DNA of 64,000 nucleotides from Micromonospora sp. R77 (GTDB taxonomy: Bacteria > Actinomycetota > Actinomycetes > Mycobacteriales > Micromonosporaceae): the NCBI RefSeq assembly GCF_022747945.1, contig NZ_JALDST010000001.1, positions 4,836,001-4,900,000 of the forward strand, given 5' to 3'. Position numbers and translations under genes: made by a program. The notes beneath the pieces are model-generated. The model made no database searches and was not told the DNA's origin. It saw only the letters and a list, made by a program, of their open reading frames with translations. Below, piece by piece: positions 18,902-27,924 of this stretch (the stretch's first letter is position 1; every line of letters starts with the position of its first letter).

Positions 18902-18937
18902 CCCTTTCCACGGCGACGAACCCTTTCCACGGCGACG
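18902..18937 (+). repeat. 19-bp-spaced direct repeat ahead of the GT gene
   Basis: CCCTTTCCACGGCGACG occurs at 18902-18918 and 18921-18937, just before the Shine-Dalgarno sequence of the glycosyltransferase gene at 18956. Confidence 0.75.
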
Positions 18938-18955
18938 GTGCGACGAGGAGACCTG

Positions 18956-20080
18956 ATGACCCGAGCGGCGACCCGGCTGGCCGTCGGACCGGCGAACTAC
19001 GCCGGGCAGGCGTACCGCTGGGCGGTGGCGGCGGAGCGGCACCTGGCCGTCCCGGCCACCTCGTTCACCTTCGACCCGACGCCGCCCGGCCGGCGGGGCC
19101 GGGCCGACTTCCGCTTCGCCGTCCACCAGCCCGTGCGGGCGCACCGGTTCACGACGCGCCGGGGCCGGGCCGCCCGGCTGGAACAGGTGCTGGGGCCGGC
19201 GACGCACGTCGCCCTCGACGGGTTCCTGCCGCTGACCGGCGCGGACCTCGGCGCCGACCTGCGCCGGCTGGGTGGCCGGGGGCAGCGGCTCGCCCTGATC
19301 GCGCACGGGACCGACGTCCGGGACCCGGACGCGCACCGGGAGCGGTACCCGTTCTCCTACTACGCGGACGCCGACCCGGAATGGGTGGCCGAGGCCCGCC
19401 GCCGGGCCGCCCGCAACCGGGCGCTCGCCGCCGAGTCCGGCCTGCCGGTCTTCGTCAGCACCCCGGACCTGCTGTCCTACCTGCCGTCGGCCACCTGGCT
19501 GCCGGTCACGGTGGACCCCCGGCAATGGTCCACCCCGCGACCGGCGTTCGCCGGCGGGCCACCGGTCGTCCTGCACCGGCCCAGTCGCAGCCGGCCGCCG
19601 ATCAAGGGCACCCAGGTGATCGACCCGATCCTGCGCGAGATGGCGGCGCGGGGCCTGATCCGTTACCTGGCACCGGAGCGGGTCCCGCACGATGCCATGC
19701 CCGCGCTGGTGGCGCGCGCCGACGTCGTGGTGGACCAGATCCTCGGTGGCTACTACGGGGTGGCCGCGGTGGAAGGGCTCGCCGCCGGACGCCTGGTCGT
19801 CGGCTACGTCTGCCCGGCCACCCGGGCGGCGATGCCGGAGGAGCCGCCGGTGGTGGACGCCCCCGCGCAGGCCTTCGTCGAGGTGATGGCGCGCATCGTC
19901 GCGGACCCGGGGAGCTTTGCGCAGCAGGCGGCGGCCGGCCCCGCTTTCGTCCGGCGGTGGCACGACGGTACGGCCGCCGCCGAGGCGCTCGCCGCCTTCT
20001 GCGGTGTGGGCGACGGTGCGCGGGGAACGGCGGACGACGCAGAACGTGAAACAGCGATAAATCGGGATATGCCTCTTTAG
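18956..20080 (+). CDS. Glycosyltransferase-like protein of the exopolysaccharide cluster
   Basis: 374 aa, no signal peptide. The C-terminal half has a GT-B acceptor/donor layout: a strand-turn VVLHRPSRSRPPIKG, then VARADVVVDQILGGYYGVAAVEGLAAGRLVVGY, where the E in AVEGLA matches the usual donor-binding Glu. N-terminal conservation is weak, so the donor cannot be named. GAGGAG precedes the ATG by 6-7 nt; an upstream ATG at 18938 would add six residues. It sits between the flippase and the epimerase and probably adds one sugar of the repeat unit. The last ~25 residues (DGARGTADDAERETAINRDMPL) look non-conserved. Confidence 0.7.
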   Translation: MTRAATRLAVGPANYAGQAYRWAVAAERHLAVPATSFTFDPTPPGRRGRADFRFAVHQPVRAHRFTTRRGRAARLEQVLGPATHVALDGFLPLTGADLGADLRRLGGRGQRLALIAHGTDVRDPDAHRERYPFSYYADADPEWVAEARRRAARNRALAAESGLPVFVSTPDLLSYLPSATWLPVTVDPRQWSTPRPAFAGGPPVVLHRPSRSRPPIKGTQVIDPILREMAARGLIRYLAPERVPHDAMPALVARADVVVDQILGGYYGVAAVEGLAAGRLVVGYVCPATRAAMPEEPPVVDAPAQAFVEVMARIVADPGSFAQQAAAGPAFVRRWHDGTAAAEALAAFCGVGDGARGTADDAERETAINRDMPL

Positions 20081-20120
20081 GCTGGCAGGACGACCCCATG
20101 CCAGGAAGGTGGAGCAACCA

Positions 20121-20156
20121 GTGGGACACGGCTGCGAGAACACATGCGACTGCTGA
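20121..20156 (+). other. Possible 11-codon leader ORF overlapping the epimerase start
   Basis: GTG with a well-placed GGTGGAG 7 nt upstream opens a short frame encoding MGHGCENTCDC and stops at TGA 20154-20156, overlapping ATG 20144 of the next gene. The epimerase ATG itself has only a weak GAGAAC. This could be a Cys-rich upstream ORF giving translational coupling, or the remnant of a longer epimerase N-terminus in another frame. Confidence 0.35.
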
Positions 20157-21133
20157 TCACCGGCGGTGCCGGATTCATCGGCGCCAACCTCGTCCGCAAC
20201 GCCCTGGCCGAGCCGGCCGTCACGGACATCCGAGTCCTCGACGACCTCTCCACGGGCAGCCGGGCCAACCTCGCCGGTCTCGACGTCGACCTGCGCGAGG
20301 GCTCGATCCTGGACGAGACCCGGCTCGCCCGGGCCATGACCGGCCGGGACGTCGTCGTCCACCTGGCCGCCATGTCCAGCGTGCCCGGCTCGGTCGAGCA
20401 CCCGATCGCCGCGCACGGCGCCAACGCCACCGGCACCCTCTGCGTGCTCGAGGCCGCCCGCCGCGAAGGCGTACGGCAGGTCGTGCTGGCGTCGTCGTCC
20501 TCCGTGTACGGCGCCAACCCGGACCTGCCGAAGCACGAGCTGACCTGGACCAGCCCGCTCAGCCCGTACGCCGCCGGCAAGCTGGCCGGCGAGGCGTACG
20601 CCTCGGCCTACCAGGCCTCCTACGGGCTGGCCACGCTCGCGTTCCGCTTCTTCAACGTCTACGGTCCCGGCCAGCGCCACGATCACCCGTACGCCGCCGT
20701 CATCCCGCGGTTCGTGCACGCCGCGCTGCACGGCGAGCCGGTGGTGATCCACGGCGACGGTCGACAGACCCGCGACTTCACGTACGTCGACACCGTGTGC
20801 GCGGTCATCCTCGACGCGGCCCGGCGCTCGGTGCACCACCCGCAGCCGGTGAACCTCGCCTTCGGCACCCGGACCGACCTGCACGCGGTGCTGGCGGAGC
20901 TGGAGCAGATCCTGGGCCGCCCGGTCGAGCGGAGCTTCGCGCCCCGCCGGGTCGGCGACGTCCTGCACTCCGAGGCGGACAACCAGCTCCTGCGGCGGCT
21001 CTTCCCCGAGGTGACCGCGGCGTCCCTGGCGGACGGGCTGCGGGCCACCGTGGCGTGGCACCGGGCGCAGGCCGCCCGGCGCGTGGACGTGGTCCCGCAG
21101 GGCAAGCGGCGGGTCGAGCCGGTCGCCGGCTGA
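20144..21133 (+). CDS. NAD-dependent nucleotide-sugar epimerase (extended SDR)
   Basis: 329 aa. LLITGGAGFIGANLV (residues 3-17) is the Rossmann NAD site; SSSSVYG (117-123) and Tyr142-x3-Lys146 (SPYAAGK) are the catalytic residues; RFFNVYGPGQ and DGRQTRDFTYVDT are typical of UDP-glucose/UDP-GlcNAc 4-epimerases and of related epimerase/dehydratases. It probably provides a galacto-configured or otherwise epimerised donor for the exopolysaccharide. The exact substrate is not readable. Full family length. It may be translationally coupled to a short upstream frame (20121). Confidence 0.85.
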   Translation: MRLLITGGAGFIGANLVRNALAEPAVTDIRVLDDLSTGSRANLAGLDVDLREGSILDETRLARAMTGRDVVVHLAAMSSVPGSVEHPIAAHGANATGTLCVLEAARREGVRQVVLASSSSVYGANPDLPKHELTWTSPLSPYAAGKLAGEAYASAYQASYGLATLAFRFFNVYGPGQRHDHPYAAVIPRFVHAALHGEPVVIHGDGRQTRDFTYVDTVCAVILDAARRSVHHPQPVNLAFGTRTDLHAVLAELEQILGRPVERSFAPRRVGDVLHSEADNQLLRRLFPEVTAASLADGLRATVAWHRAQAARRVDVVPQGKRRVEPVAG

Positions 21134-21187
21134 GCGCCGCGGCACCGGCGCGTACGAGCGGAGGGGAACTGGTGTATCACCGAGACG

Positions 21188-22438
21188 GTGGCGGGACGGC
21201 GTCCCCGGTGGCGGTCCGGCACCCGGGTCCGCCCGGTACCCCGGCCGCCGGGACCGACGGGCGTCGGGTACCCCGGCGCGCCACCGGGCCGGACCCGGCG
21301 GGCCGCCGGACGACCGTCGCTGGCCTGCTGGTTGGCCGTCGCATACGTCGCCAGCGTGCCGTTCGACGGGCTCCCGCTGAACGGGCGCAGCGTCCCGTTC
21401 CTGGTCGGCGCCGTGCTGATACCGATCGTGCTGCTGGACCTGATGCGGCCGAAGCGGGTGCCGCTGTCCGGCTCGACGGCCGCGACGTTGGCCGTCTGCC
21501 TCTTCGTCGGTTACGCCACGGCCTCCTACTTCTGGGCGTTCGATCCGGACACCGTGATCGCCCGGCTGCCGGGCATGTTCATCCTGGCGGTGGTGACCCT
21601 GCTCCTGCCCGGCTACCTGCGCCCGGTCTGGCGGATCGCCCTGTGGGGCTACTGCGCGAGCGCCACGATCCTCGCGGTGGCCGTGCTCATGGCACCCGCC
21701 GACGCGTACGCCCAGCGGCGGACCGCGTCCGGCAACGCGAACGACGTCGCCACCTTCCTGGGCATCGCCGTCGTCCTGGCGCTCTACCTGGCGCTCACCA
21801 CGTCGCGGGGCCGGGCCTGCCTCGCCCTCCTGCTGGCGGTGCCGAACACCGTCGGTCTGGTCGCCACCGGCTCCCGCACCGGGCTGATCGCGCTGATCGT
21901 CGGGACGGTCCTGGTGGTGGTCCAGGCGTTGTGGCGACAGCGCGGTGGCGCGGCCGCCCGGCTGCCCGTGCTGGCCGGTGCCGGGATCCTCGTCTCCCTC
22001 TTCCTGTCCACCCAGTACGTCCCGCCGCGCCTGCTGAAGGTCGTCGACTCCCTGGAGGAGGGCAGCCTCTCGGGCCGGGAGATCATCTGGAACGCGGTGC
22101 TCTCCGACGGGTTCACCCTGCGGGGTGTCGGACTCGGCGGGTCACCGAGCTATCTGGAGGCGGTGCACGGGATCCGGGCGGTGACCCACAACGTCCTGAT
22201 CGAGCTGCTGCTGGAGCTGGGGCTTCTCGGGGTGCTGCTCTTCGCCGTCCTGGTGGTCACCGTCGCGGTACGGTGCCGCCGGTCCGTCTTCGCGCCGGTG
22301 CTGCTGCCGCTGGTCGCCTTCGTCGGCCTGATGTCGACGACGCTCTCGCTGGAGTGGCGTCGGGCGCTCTGGCTCGTGTTCGCCTTCGCGCTGACCGCCA
22401 CCAGTTCCGTTCGGGCCGCACACCGGGAGCGCCGGTGA
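21188..22438 (+). CDS. wzy: O-antigen ligase/polymerase-type membrane protein (Wzy)
   Basis: 416 aa with about 10-11 membrane helices starting at SLACWLAVAYVASVPFDGL. The periplasmic loop with SLEEGSLSGREIIWNAVL and GVGLGGSPSY...VTHNVLIELLLELGLLG is the Wzy_C/RfaL signature (the H of THN is usual). It should polymerise repeat units. The start is uncertain: GTG 21188 lacks a good Shine-Dalgarno sequence, whereas GGAGGGG just upstream points to GTG 21172, which is in a different frame. Residues 1-45 in the present frame are Pro/Arg-rich and unconserved, so either the real start is downstream or an indel lies near 21300. The stop overlaps the next gene. Confidence 0.82.
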   Translation: MAGRRPRWRSGTRVRPVPRPPGPTGVGYPGAPPGRTRRAAGRPSLACWLAVAYVASVPFDGLPLNGRSVPFLVGAVLIPIVLLDLMRPKRVPLSGSTAATLAVCLFVGYATASYFWAFDPDTVIARLPGMFILAVVTLLLPGYLRPVWRIALWGYCASATILAVAVLMAPADAYAQRRTASGNANDVATFLGIAVVLALYLALTTSRGRACLALLLAVPNTVGLVATGSRTGLIALIVGTVLVVVQALWRQRGGAAARLPVLAGAGILVSLFLSTQYVPPRLLKVVDSLEEGSLSGREIIWNAVLSDGFTLRGVGLGGSPSYLEAVHGIRAVTHNVLIELLLELGLLGVLLFAVLVVTVAVRCRRSVFAPVLLPLVAFVGLMSTTLSLEWRRALWLVFAFALTATSSVRAAHRERR

Positions 22439-23631
22439 GCCGGCCGAAGGTGCTGCTGCTGGCACCGACCACGACCACCGGCGGGATCGCCTCGTGGGCG
22501 GCGATCCTGCGGGCCCGGGCCGCCCGGACCGACTTCGTGGTCGAGGACACCTCCCGGCGGTTCGCCGTGCTCGGGGCGCGGGAGACACCGCGACACCGCT
22601 GGCTGGCCGGCCGGGCGGCGGTGGCCCGGGTGATCCGGGTGGTCCGCCGGGCCCGCGCGGAGGCCGTCGACGCGGTCTACCTCACCTCGTCGCCGGGGCT
22701 CGGCTTCCTGCTGCGTGATCTCGTGCTGGTCCTGGCCCTGCGGGCCCTGCGTGTGCCGGTCGTCGTGCACCTGCACGGGGGCGACCACGCCGGCTTCTTC
22801 GGCGCCGGCCGGGCCCGGCAGCGGCTGACGCTCGCCGTGCTGGACCGGGCCGCCCTGGTCATCGCCATCACCCGGCCGATCGAGCGTCACCTCGCCGAGC
22901 GGCTGACCAGGGCAGCGGTGCGGTACGTGCCGAACATGCTCCCCGACGGGCACGGTGCGGAGGCGGCCGGCCGGCCCCGTCCCGACGGCATCCGGACCGG
23001 TGCCGAGCTGGCCCTGGTGGCCTGGCAGGCACCGCAGAAGGGCACCTTCGTCGCGCTGCGCGCCCTCGCCCGGCTGCCCGGCGACGTCCGGCTCCGGCTC
23101 GTCGGGCAGGCATCGGCCGAGAATGCCGCCGCGATCGACGCGATGGTCGCCGACCTGGGCCTGACCGGTCGCGTCGTGGTCACCGGCCCGCTGGACCGGG
23201 CCGGCGTCGACGAGGTCCTGGCGCGTACCGACGTGCTGCTCCTGCCGTCCGCGACCGAGGGCTTCCCCATGGTCCTGCTGGAGGCCATGGCGCACGGGGT
23301 GCCGATTGTCGCCACCCGGGTGGGTGCCGTCGCCGAGATCCTCGCCGAGGACCGACCGGACCGGTGCGGCCTGGTGATCCCGCGGCGCTCCGGCGACCCG
23401 TCACTGCCGGCGGAACCCGCCGACCTGGCCGGCGCGGTACGCCGGCTGCTCACCGATCGCGACCTGGCGGAGACGCTGGGTGCGGCCGGTCGACGACGGC
23501 TGGCGGACCGGTACCGCGCCTCCGTGGTGCTGCCCGAACTGGAGGACCTCATCGCGACGGTGACGTCCGGCCGCGCCGTGGGCAGGCGGGCGCCCGGACC
23601 GGCCGATCCGGTCGGTGCGCGGCCCCGGTGA
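22435..23631 (+). CDS. Glycosyltransferase family 4 protein
   Basis: 398 aa, GT-B fold. The N-terminal motif VLLLAPTTTTGGIASWAAIL binds acceptor; the C-terminal half has LVAWQAPQKGTFVALRAL, then LLLPSATEGFPMVLLEAMAHGVPIVAT, the E-x7-E GT4 donor motif, and VGAVAEIL. The GTG start overlaps the wzy stop (GTGA), so the two are co-translated. It likely adds a sugar to the lipid-linked repeat unit on the cytoplasmic face. Donor unknown. Confidence 0.9.
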   Translation: MSRPKVLLLAPTTTTGGIASWAAILRARAARTDFVVEDTSRRFAVLGARETPRHRWLAGRAAVARVIRVVRRARAEAVDAVYLTSSPGLGFLLRDLVLVLALRALRVPVVVHLHGGDHAGFFGAGRARQRLTLAVLDRAALVIAITRPIERHLAERLTRAAVRYVPNMLPDGHGAEAAGRPRPDGIRTGAELALVAWQAPQKGTFVALRALARLPGDVRLRLVGQASAENAAAIDAMVADLGLTGRVVVTGPLDRAGVDEVLARTDVLLLPSATEGFPMVLLEAMAHGVPIVATRVGAVAEILAEDRPDRCGLVIPRRSGDPSLPAEPADLAGAVRRLLTDRDLAETLGAAGRRRLADRYRASVVLPELEDLIATVTSGRAVGRRAPGPADPVGARPR

Positions 23632-23669
23632 CCGGCCGGCGGGACGTGGATGACAGCGAGAGGGATGGC

Positions 23670-24851
23670 ATGAAGATCCTCATGGTGGGACCGTTCCCGG
23701 TGGACACCGGCGCACCGACCGGCGGGGTGGAGGCGGCCACGGTCAACCTGGTCACCGGCCTGGCCGGGATCGACGGGGTCCGACTGGAGATCCTCGCCAA
23801 CGCCGGTCCGGCCGTGCGCGAGCACATCGTCGAGCACCCGTTCGGGCGCGTCCACTATCTGCCCTGTGCCACCGGTTACCGCGGTTGGTTGCGGGACCTG
23901 CACGGTCGCTTCGTCCGCGCCGCCCGCCAGGAGGCGGACGTGGTGCACGTCCAGGGATGCGCCTCGGTGGCGGCGCGGCTGCCCCGGTCGGTGCTGACCG
24001 TGCACGGCATCGCCGAACGGGACACGCTGCTGACCCGCAGCGGGCCCGGTCGGCTGCCCCGGACCGCTGCGGCGATCGCCCTGGAGGGCCTGCCGAGACG
24101 CCGGGTCCGCCGGGTGATCGCGATCTCCGCCCACGTCGAACGGCGGGTGGGCCGCCCCGATCGACTCTGGCGGATCCCGAACGCGATCGACCCGACCTTC
24201 TTCGCCGGGGTCGACCAGCCGTCCGCCGGTGACCCGGACCTCTTCCTCTGGCTCGGCCGGATGACCCCGCTGAAGGACGTCGCCGGGCTGGTCCGGGCCT
24301 TCCGGGCCGTGGCGTCCGCCTCCGGCTCCGCCCGGCTGGTGGTCGCCGGCAGCGGCATGGACACCGGGTACGCGGGCCACTGTCGACAGCTCGCGGCCCG
24401 GCTCGGGTTGCGCCGGGTGGTCACCTTCCTCGGCCAGCAGTCCGTGACCGGTACCGCCGGGCTGCTGCGCGAGGCCGGCACGCTGGTGCTGTTCTCCCGA
24501 CAGGAGAACGCCCCGATGGTGATCGCCGAGGCGCTGGCGAGCGGTCGGGGGGTGGTCGCCACGGAGGTCGGCGGGATCCCCGAGATGGTGCAGGGCCTGC
24601 CGGGCTGCCACCTCGTCCGGCCCCGGGACGAGGCGGCCCTGGCGGACCGGCTGCTGCGCCGCTGCCACGACGAATCCACCGCGGACGTGGCCGCCCGCCG
24701 GCAGGCCGCCCGCCGCTTCGATCCGGCGCACGTCGCCCGGGCGACCCACCAGGCGTACGCCGAGATCGTGGCGGCGGACCGCGGGACGCCGCGCCGACGG
24801 GTCGTGCCCCGGGTCGACGCGCCCGCGGCGAGCCACGGGCGGTCCCGCTGA
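23670..24851 (+). CDS. Glycosyltransferase family 4 protein
   Basis: 393 aa. MKILMVGPFPVDTGAPTGGVE is the N-terminal GT4 opening with a glycine-rich acceptor loop; HVQGCASVAAR and TVHGIAERD follow; the donor domain shows WLGRMTPLKDV and LFSRQENAPMVIAEALASGRGVVATEVGGI with the paired Glu. AGAGGG lies upstream of the ATG. The stop is 2 bp before the next gene, so the glycosyltransferase genes form a tight run. The specific linkage cannot be inferred. Confidence 0.9.
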   Translation: MKILMVGPFPVDTGAPTGGVEAATVNLVTGLAGIDGVRLEILANAGPAVREHIVEHPFGRVHYLPCATGYRGWLRDLHGRFVRAARQEADVVHVQGCASVAARLPRSVLTVHGIAERDTLLTRSGPGRLPRTAAAIALEGLPRRRVRRVIAISAHVERRVGRPDRLWRIPNAIDPTFFAGVDQPSAGDPDLFLWLGRMTPLKDVAGLVRAFRAVASASGSARLVVAGSGMDTGYAGHCRQLAARLGLRRVVTFLGQQSVTGTAGLLREAGTLVLFSRQENAPMVIAEALASGRGVVATEVGGIPEMVQGLPGCHLVRPRDEAALADRLLRRCHDESTADVAARRQAARRFDPAHVARATHQAYAEIVAADRGTPRRRVVPRVDAPAASHGRSR

Positions 24852-24853
24852 GC

Positions 24854-26214
24854 GTGCGTCAGGAGGACCGCCGAGGCGCGGGCTTCCTCCCCCGCGAGCA
24901 CCCGCCCCGTCTGCTGATCGTCGCCCACCACTTCCCGCCGGACGAGGCGGTCGGCGCGCGCCGACCCGCCGCGCTCGCCCGGATCGCGGCCGGGGACGGC
25001 TGGGACGTCCGGGTGCTCTGCGCGGCGGCGGCGGGCGACGGGGCGTCGGTTGTCGGGCTCGGTCCCGACGCCGTCATCCGGGCCGCGTCGTGGCGACTAC
25101 CGGGCCGGCGTCGTCCCCGGTCGCCGCCGATCCGCCGGCCGCGTCCGGCCCGTCCGGCCGCCCGACGACGGGACGCGTGGTGCTCGGTCCGATCGTCCGG
25201 TCGATCCGGTATCTGGCCCGGGAGGCGCTGCACCTGCCGGACCCGCAGGCCGGCTGGATCGTGCCGGCCCTGCGGGCCTTCCGCCGGACCGGCCCGGGCT
25301 GGACGCCGGACGTCATCCTCGCCACCGGTCCGCCCTTCTCGGTCTTCGTGGTCGCCGCCGCGCTGGCCCGCCGTCACGGTGCGCCGTGGGTGGCCGACTA
25401 CCGGGACCTGTGGACGGTCGGGAACGAGTACTGGGCGCACGGTCGCTCACGGCTGCGCCGTCTCCTCGACCACCGGCTCGAACGCCGCCTGCTCCGTACC
25501 GTGTCGCGGTGCGTCACCGTGTCGGAGCCGTTGGCCCGGTCGGTGCGGGCCGCCTTCGGGGTCCGCACCGACGTGGTGATGAACGGCATCGACCGGCAGC
25601 CGACGACCCCGGCCGGCGGTGCCGCGCGCGCGGCGCTCGGCGTCCCCCCGGGGACCCTGCTGCTGGCGCACACCGGGCTGCTCTATCCGGGACGACGCGA
25701 TCCCACGCCGCTGCTGCGTGCGCTGTCGCTGCTCGGTGCCGAGCGGCAGCAGGTCCACGTCGTGCTCGCCGGACCGGAGACCGGCGTGGCCGGGGCGGCG
25801 GTGACGCGGTGCGGCGTGGCGGAGCTGGTCTCGGTCACCGGTCGGGTGACGGCGGCGGAGTCCTGGCAGCTCCAGGCCGAGGCCGACGTCCTCGTCCTGC
25901 TGATGTGGGACGACCCCCGGGACGCCGGGACCGTACCCGGGAAGCTCTTCGACTATCTCCGGGCCCGTCGGCCCATCCTGGCGATCGGCTGTGCCGACGG
26001 GGTGGCGGCGGACCTCGTCCGGTCCCGGGGCGCCGGGGTGGTGCTCAACGACCCGGTGGAGATCGCCGACCGCCTGCGGACCTGGCTCACCGAGAAGAGG
26101 ACGACCGGGCAGGTTGCGGCGCTGCCCGGATCCGCCCTCGACGGCCTCTACCGGGAGGACCGGATGCGGGCGTACGTGGAGCTGCTCGGTGCGGTGGTGG
26201 CGGCGCGACGGTGA
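24854..26214 (+). pseudogene. Glycosyltransferase family 4 gene with one frameshift
   Basis: The first part (LLIVAHHFPPDEAVGARRPAAL..., residues 19-75, frame from GTG 24854) is a GT4 N-terminus. The continuation (REALHLPDPQAGWIVPALRA..., WVADYRDLW, LLAHTGLLYPGRRDP, GTVPGKLFDYL) is in another frame from about 25165 to the stop at 26214. The switch lies in a Pro/Arg/Gly-rich linker between about 25100 and 25170 and equals loss of one base. All expected domains remain once the frame is corrected, so a sequencing error is as likely as a true lesion. An isolated 374-codon frame starting at 25090 would lack the acceptor domain. Confidence 0.8.
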
Positions 26215-26228
26215 CCGGAGCGCGTCGC

Positions 26229-27296
26229 TCAGCGTGCGCGCAGCGCGTCGTCCCGGCGGGCCGGTTGCGGCACCGGGGCGCCGGACCGGTAGGCCGCGCA
26301 GGACCGACGGACGAGACCGGCGACCCGGTCCAGGTCGCTGCCGTCGTAGCGCACGTCGGTGTGCAGGTGCAGCAGCCGGCGGGACAGGTCGAGCTGGCGC
26401 GGCGGGGTGTCCTGTTCGGGCAGGGTCCAGAGGGCCGCCGGATAGACCCGGTGCGCGATCAGCGCCTCTCGTACGGCGGCGCGCCGGTCCGGCGTGTCGA
26501 ACTCCAGCAGCACCCCGAACGACCGGGGGTGTGCCCGTACCCCGTCGGCCCCGTCGAGCGCCGCGGCGAGCCGGTCCGCGTTGGCGACCCGGGACCGCCG
26601 CAGCGCCGCGGCGGGGAGTATCCGCAGTGCCTCCCGGGAGAAGTCCGAGATGCCGCTGACGGTACGCGACCGCAGGCCCGCCTCACCCGCCGCGTACAGC
26701 CGCAGGTAGTGCTCCTTGTCGCTCCCGGCGCCGGCCAGGTAGGCGGCCTTCAGGCACATGGCGGCGAGGTTGTGGCCGGCGGTGACGAGGTGCTCCGTGG
26801 TGGCCGCCACGGGCGGTGGCAGTGGGCCGCCGTCGGCGCTGAGCAGCAGGCCACCGTCGGGGATCGGCAGGGTCTTGCGCAGCGACGCGAGCACGTATCC
26901 GCTCCGCAGCCCGGACAACCACGGTGCGGTGGGGTCGTGGGTCACGTCCACCACGACGGTCGCCGGGGTGTCGGGCAGGACCGGCGGTTCGCCGAAGTAG
27001 GAGAGGGTCAGCACGACGTCGTCCGGCCCGGCGTCGGGGCCGGTGTCCGGTCCGAAGGGGCCGGTGTCGAAACGGTGGACCGGCAGGAGGTCGGTGACGC
27101 TCTCCACCACCTCCGGGCAGTAGTACCCGGGCACGTGCAGCCGGCGCCAGCCCAGCTCGTCCCGGCCGAACCGGAGCAGGGCGCGCAGGGCGTGCCGGCC
27201 CGAGCCGTACAGCCGTGCGTCGTCCGGCCAGTGCCGTTCGCCGTCGCCCGGCGGCAGCAGCAACGGGTAGCTGGAGCCGACCTCCCAGCGGTTCAT
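26229..27296 (-). CDS. PLP-dependent aminotransferase-like protein of the exopolysaccharide cluster
   Basis: 355 aa. Layout resembles fold-type-I DegT/aspartate-aminotransferase-like enzymes: LYGSGRHALRALLRFG near residues 30-44, VVVDVTHD (Asp117-like PLP pyridine contact), then YVLASLRKTLPIPDGGLL, where Lys141 is the candidate Schiff-base lysine before a Gly-Gly turn. Sequence similarity to standard DegT enzymes is low, so function could be aminotransfer to a keto-sugar or something different. It is in a minus-strand run: aminotransferase (29025), FemAB-like, sugar transferase, then this gene, which overlaps the sugar transferase by 4 bp. Confidence 0.65.
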   Translation of the reverse strand: MNRWEVGSSYPLLLPPGDGERHWPDDARLYGSGRHALRALLRFGRDELGWRRLHVPGYYCPEVVESVTDLLPVHRFDTGPFGPDTGPDAGPDDVVLTLSYFGEPPVLPDTPATVVVDVTHDPTAPWLSGLRSGYVLASLRKTLPIPDGGLLLSADGGPLPPPVAATTEHLVTAGHNLAAMCLKAAYLAGAGSDKEHYLRLYAAGEAGLRSRTVSGISDFSREALRILPAAALRRSRVANADRLAAALDGADGVRAHPRSFGVLLEFDTPDRRAAVREALIAHRVYPAALWTLPEQDTPPRQLDLSRRLLHLHTDVRYDGSDLDRVAGLVRRSCAAYRSGAPVPQPARRDDALRAR

Positions 27297-27919
27297 CGGA
27301 CGCGCTCCAGCACCGGCGGCACCAGACCCACGTCGTCGACCTCGGCGAGGGTCTGACCGACGATCTCGCCGCGGTGGAACGGCATCGCGAGGGTACGCAC
27401 CAGGATCTTGACGTCCAACCAGAGCGACCAGTTGTCGATGTAGTCGATGTCGAGGTCCAGCCGTTGACCGAAGGTGAGCGTGCGGCGGCCGTTGACCATG
27501 GCCAGACCGGTGACGCCGGGACGCATCTCGTGCCGCCGGGCGTGCCTCGGGCTGTAGCGGGGGAGGTACTCCATCACCAGGGGTCGGGGCCCCACCAGAC
27601 TCATCCGACCGGTGACCACCAGGGCCAGCTCCGGCAGCTCGTCGAGGCTGGTCCGGCGCAGCAACCGACCGAGGGTGGTGGACCGCACCTCGTCGGTGGT
27701 CCAGGGCTGTTCGCCGGGGCGGGGCGCCCGCATGGTGCGGAACTTGCACATGGTGAACGGCCTGCCGTGCCGGCCGGGCCGGACCTGTCGGAACAGGATC
27801 GGCCGCCCGGCGGTGGCCAGGATCGCCAGCGCGATGACCGCCATCACCGGACTGAGTACGACTAGCAGGAGGGACGCGATCAGCACGTCCATGATTCGCT
27901 TCACCTGCAGGGCGGACAT
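27293..27919 (-). CDS. Initiating sugar-phosphate transferase (PglC-like, bacterial sugar transferase family)
   Basis: 208 aa, the short monotopic form. One re-entrant/membrane helix near the N-terminus (KRIMDVLIASLLLVVLSPVM), then FRQVRPGRHGRPF, KFRTMR, the catalytic Asp-Glu in SLDELPEL (about 93-94), MSLVGPRP, and RPGVTGLAMVNGR. It transfers a phospho-sugar from a UDP-sugar to undecaprenyl phosphate, starting repeat-unit assembly. GAGGAG lies 10 nt before the ATG. A UDP-amino-dideoxy sugar is a plausible donor given neighbouring CapE and a DegT-type aminotransferase; this is inference. Confidence 0.93.
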   Translation of the reverse strand: MSALQVKRIMDVLIASLLLVVLSPVMAVIALAILATAGRPILFRQVRPGRHGRPFTMCKFRTMRAPRPGEQPWTTDEVRSTTLGRLLRRTSLDELPELALVVTGRMSLVGPRPLVMEYLPRYSPRHARRHEMRPGVTGLAMVNGRRTLTFGQRLDLDIDYIDNWSLWLDVKILVRTLAMPFHRGEIVGQTLAEVDDVGLVPPVLERVR

Positions 27920-27924
27920 GGGTT

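Noticed and set aside
17195..21145. 1316-codon minus-strand frame across the exopolysaccharide genes
   Set aside because: Composition typical of antisense frames (Arg, Gly, His, Gln rich), no motif, and it opposes three recognised genes.
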